Position numbers and translations under genes: made by a program. The notes beneath the pieces were generated by a model that saw nothing but the letters and a program-made list of their open reading frames with translations, had not been told where the DNA came from and searched no databases. Of a stretch of DNA of 35,116 nucleotides, positions 33,340-35,116 are shown piece after piece (positions within the stretch are counted from its first letter, which is position 1; each line of letters opens with the position of its first letter). The DNA lies in NCBI GenBank assembly GCA_012728375.1, contig JAAYFF010000031.1:1-35116 (forward strand), written 5' to 3'. This DNA is from Bacillota bacterium (GTDB lineage Bacteria > Bacillota > Dethiobacteria > DTU022 > UBA8154).

Positions 33340-34488
33340 TTACTTTGGCTTAGGCATAACTTCTTCAAACATTTCGGCATCATAACGACGGCCTTTGGCC
33401 AGCAGCTGCCTTAATTTAATGATATCGGCATCCCTGGTACCTGTTTTCTTGGAGGTATTAAATGCGGTCATACCCATATCGAACTCACCGTACACCGAGG
33501 CATTGGCGGCCCACCAGAAGATAGTCTCAGCTTTGGTTCTTTCCCAAGCCACTTTCTTCTGGGCTCTGATCATGTTCAGTGAATTCCCAACCTGTTGGGG
33601 ATACAGGTTGGCAAATGTCCATACTACTTCGTCAACCGCTTGATCCAGGCGTGAAGTATCCCTTTCCAGCGTCTTGACCAGGGCCTTGGCCTCTTTCAAC
33701 TCATCACCGGTTTTATATTCGCCGTATACAATTTCGCCATCTTCAATCCACTTGTCGGTTATGACTTCCGGGTTCCTGATAAATTTGCCGTCTTTCTTGA
33801 GCACGGGTTCAACCCTGTGGATGTAATTTTTGCGCAGCATCTTGTAAGCACTCATCTGCTCAGCACAGCCGACGGTATTCCATATTGCATCTTCGATAGT
33901 CATAGTAACCGATTTAAACTGAACAGCACCGCCCATGGCTGTAGAACCATGCGCTGGCCCTACCTGACCAAAACTGGCGGTATCGGCGGCAATAGTCAAA
34001 TCGCAGCAGCCGCTGATCTCTTCGCCGCCACCAATACTCATACCCTGCACCCGGCGGATAAAGGGCTTCGTTGAAGTCCAAACAGCATTAAAAGCATCCC
34101 AGTATACCTGCATATATGCCTGGCAATCCAAAGGCCGGCCAATCATATGTTCTGAATACTCCGGAACGTTGCCGCCCGTGCAGAAGAACCTGTCGCCTGC
34201 ACCGGTAAGAACAACGGCAACCACACTAGGGTCGCGGGAAGCCAGTTGAAAAGCGCAGGCAGCTCCGGCTAGCATATCAAGGTTGTAAGAGTTCCCCTGC
34301 TTTTCATTATCCAAAATTACATAGCCAACATACAGCCCATCTACGGTTTCTTTTGTCTTGGGATTAACTAAAGGTCTTTTTTCATATACGGTACGCGGGG
34401 GAGCTGGTTTTTCTAAAAGGTCCTTTCTGGCAGTCGTGAAATCCAATAAGCTTTCTTTCGGTGCTCTCGGTATCCAATCAAATGACAT
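33340..34488 (-). CDS. bamA: 6-oxocyclohex-1-ene-1-carbonyl-CoA hydrolase (ring opening)
   Basis: A 382-residue cytosolic enzyme of the crotonase superfamily. It adds water to 6-oxocyclohexene-1-carbonyl-CoA and cleaves the ring to 3-hydroxypimelyl-CoA, the step shared by anaerobic degraders of benzoyl-CoA. Recognition rests on the long family-specific N-terminus (FDWIPRAPKESLLDF), the crotonase oxyanion segments GDRFFCTGGNVPEYS and GMSIGGGEEISGCCDL, and QVGPAHGSTAMGG. The length equals that of known BamA proteins. The ATG at 34488 is preceded by AAGGAGG with about 12 bases of spacing. It has its own promoter about 400 bases upstream. No bamB-I, dehydrogenase or dehydratase gene is beside it. 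It is intact, in contrast to its pseudogene neighbour. Confidence 0.93.
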   Translation of the reverse strand: MSFDWIPRAPKESLLDFTTARKDLLEKPAPPRTVYEKRPLVNPKTKETVDGLYVGYVILDNEKQGNSYNLDMLAGAACAFQLASRDPSVVAVVLTGAGDRFFCTGGNVPEYSEHMIGRPLDCQAYMQVYWDAFNAVWTSTKPFIRRVQGMSIGGGEEISGCCDLTIAADTASFGQVGPAHGSTAMGGAVQFKSVTMTIEDAIWNTVGCAEQMSAYKMLRKNYIHRVEPVLKKDGKFIRNPEVITDKWIEDGEIVYGEYKTGDELKEAKALVKTLERDTSRLDQAVDEVVWTFANLYPQQVGNSLNMIRAQKKVAWERTKAETIFWWAANASVYGEFDMGMTAFNTSKKTGTRDADIIKLRQLLAKGRRYDAEMFEEVMPKPK

Positions 34489-34683
34489 ATCTTTTTATAT
34501 CCTCCTTCAAATAACAATTTTGTTTGTTCCTTTTAACAGACTGGAAATGCTTAAATTTAGCTCAGTTCTTAAACCACCTCCTTTTTCTATATTTCATACA
34601 TACCTAATTAATTAAAGAGGCTCAAGAAAATTAATCGCTCTGTCATTAAATAATGATCTAGAGCCAATATTTTTTTCTTCTTG

Positions 34684-34740
34684 TTACCTCTTTGTCCCAA
34701 AACACCTCATAACTACGGTGGAGGCGATTCCGTGCTGCAT
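34684..34740 (-). CDS. Possible 18-residue upstream ORF in the bamA leader
   Basis: ATG at 34740 opens a frame reading MQHGIASTVVMRCFGTKR to a TAA at 34684, with GCAGGTGAG about eight bases upstream. The ORF lies between the bamA promoter and the bamA start. It could be a leader peptide, a remnant of an older gene, or chance. Nothing in the peptide points to a function. Confidence 0.25.
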   Translation of the reverse strand: MQHGIASTVVMRCFGTKR

Positions 34741-34901
34741 TATGGGCTCACCTGCTACCCAAAAAATATAAGGCCAGCAAAAAACAGTATTTAATTCTTC
34801 TAAATACGAACGCCATATAATTATGTATGGTACTTTTTATACAAAGAAAATTTTGGATTATAATATTATTTAAATAAGATTTTATTCTATACACATTATA
34901 C

Positions 34902-34930
34902 ATAATAGCACAGAAAAATAATGTAGTCAA
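34902..34930 (-). promoter_or_regulatory. Promoter for bamA
   Basis: On the minus strand TTGACT (34930-34925) and TATTAT (34907-34902) are separated by exactly 17 bases, each with five of six consensus bases. Predicted start near 34895 gives an untranslated leader of about 400 bases. Confidence 0.65.
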
Positions 34931-34951
34931 GTTTTTTTGTCCAAGCCACAG

Positions 34952-34999
34952 CGTTAGTTTGACAACTTAATAAAACGTTAGTTTGACAACTTAATAAAA
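34952..34999. repeat. Two perfect tandem copies of a 24-bp repeat upstream of the bamA promoter
   Basis: The unit starts CGTTAGTTTGACAACTTAAT and ends AAAA; copies lie at 34952-34975 and 34976-34999. Each contains an imperfect palindrome AGTTTGACAACT. The pair begins 21 bases upstream of the bamA -35 box, where activators usually bind, although the repeat could also mark the end of a mobile element. Confidence 0.85.
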
Positions 35000-35015
35000 A
35001 ACGAAAACCTACAAA

Positions 35016-35060
35016 CCCTTGCAGCACAATGCTTCAAGGGTTAATTTTTTTTATTTTTTT
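35016..35060 (+). terminator. Intrinsic terminator on the plus strand
   Basis: AACCCTTG pairs with CAAGGGTT (about 35015-35042), with an inner AGC/GCT pairing, followed by a long T-rich run to about 35060. No plus-strand gene leads into it within the window, so it may be a leftover of a lost gene or mobile element. Confidence 0.65.
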
Positions 35061-35116
35061 ATCTTAAAAAGGTATAGGAATGTATAGGATTTTATGGTAT
35101 AATATAACTGCATTTA

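Larger units (their letters stand above)
34489..35116 (-). other. Long upstream region of bamA
   Basis: No large gene is visible in these 628 bases. From the bamA side they hold a leader of about 400 bases with an isolated AAAGGAGGTGG at about 34571-34581 not followed by a start codon. They also hold a possible 18-codon ORF at 34684-34740, a promoter at 34902-34930, a tandem repeat at 34952-34999 and a plus-strand terminator at about 35016-35060. A TATAAT at 35098-35103 near the window end lacks a good -35 box. Confidence 0.5.

Noticed and set aside
34952-34999. Tandem 24-bp repeat as a CRISPR array
   Set aside because: The two copies are directly adjacent with no spacer, and no cas gene is present.

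Overview
The window looks like a Gram-positive, strictly anaerobic Firmicute of the Peptococcaceae / Desulfotomaculum-Pelotomaculum type. Evidence for this includes a T-box leader, AGGAGG-type ribosome binding sites, TTGACA/TATAAT promoters, a UPF0182 membrane protein, a 2-hydroxyacyl-CoA-dehydratase-type activase and two genes of anaerobic aromatic degradation: a benzoate-CoA ligase and the ring-opening hydrolase BamA. A syntrophic or sulfate-reducing benzoate degrader fits best, but the species is inference. No rRNA, tRNA, CRISPR or prophage was seen.

Layout. 1-1834 (minus): the start of an IS3-type transposase abuts a truncated glycine-betaine permease gene, preceded by its ATPase gene opuAA. 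opuAA has its own promoter, a roughly 225-nt structured leader and an attenuator-like terminator. 1958-2936 (plus): a PAS protein lacking an output domain and a small DUF1294 membrane protein. 3001-6383 (plus): a promoter, a T-box whose specifier reads as UAC (Tyr), and a three-gene TRAP transporter dctPQM. 6396-14123: housekeeping and signalling genes, namely an inositol-monophosphatase-family enzyme, a YmdB-type phosphodiesterase, malic enzyme, a 1041-residue SpoIIE-type phosphatase sensor and glucose-6-phosphate isomerase.

14124-18300: a very AT-rich upstream region, then a benzoate-CoA ligase gene broken by one base near its 3' end, a convergent MFS transporter and a cytosolic CHRD protein. 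18258-27131 (minus): a 1445-residue tandem activase / dehydratase-like protein, lgt, rnhA and a UPF0182 protein. 27161-32720: comEA, a membrane transglutaminase-like protein, a radical SAM-PDZ-DUF512-like protein and leuS. 32916-33321: an isochorismatase-family pseudogene. 33340-35000 (minus): bamA with a long leader, a good promoter and a 24-bp tandem repeat just upstream of the -35 box.

How the parts fit. Benzoate would be activated to benzoyl-CoA by the ligase. BamA acts late, hydrolytically opening the 6-oxocyclohexene ring. The ring-reducing enzymes and the dehydratase and dehydrogenase between these steps are not in the window. The large activase belongs to the family that drives ATP-dependent electron transfer in benzoyl-CoA reductases and 2-hydroxyacyl-CoA dehydratases, but its substrate here is unknown. 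The tyrosine T-box suggests that the TRAP transporter imports tyrosine or a related aromatic compound. Several genes are decayed or interrupted (permease, PAS protein, ligase, isochorismatase), so the region has been remodelled recently or contains sequence errors.
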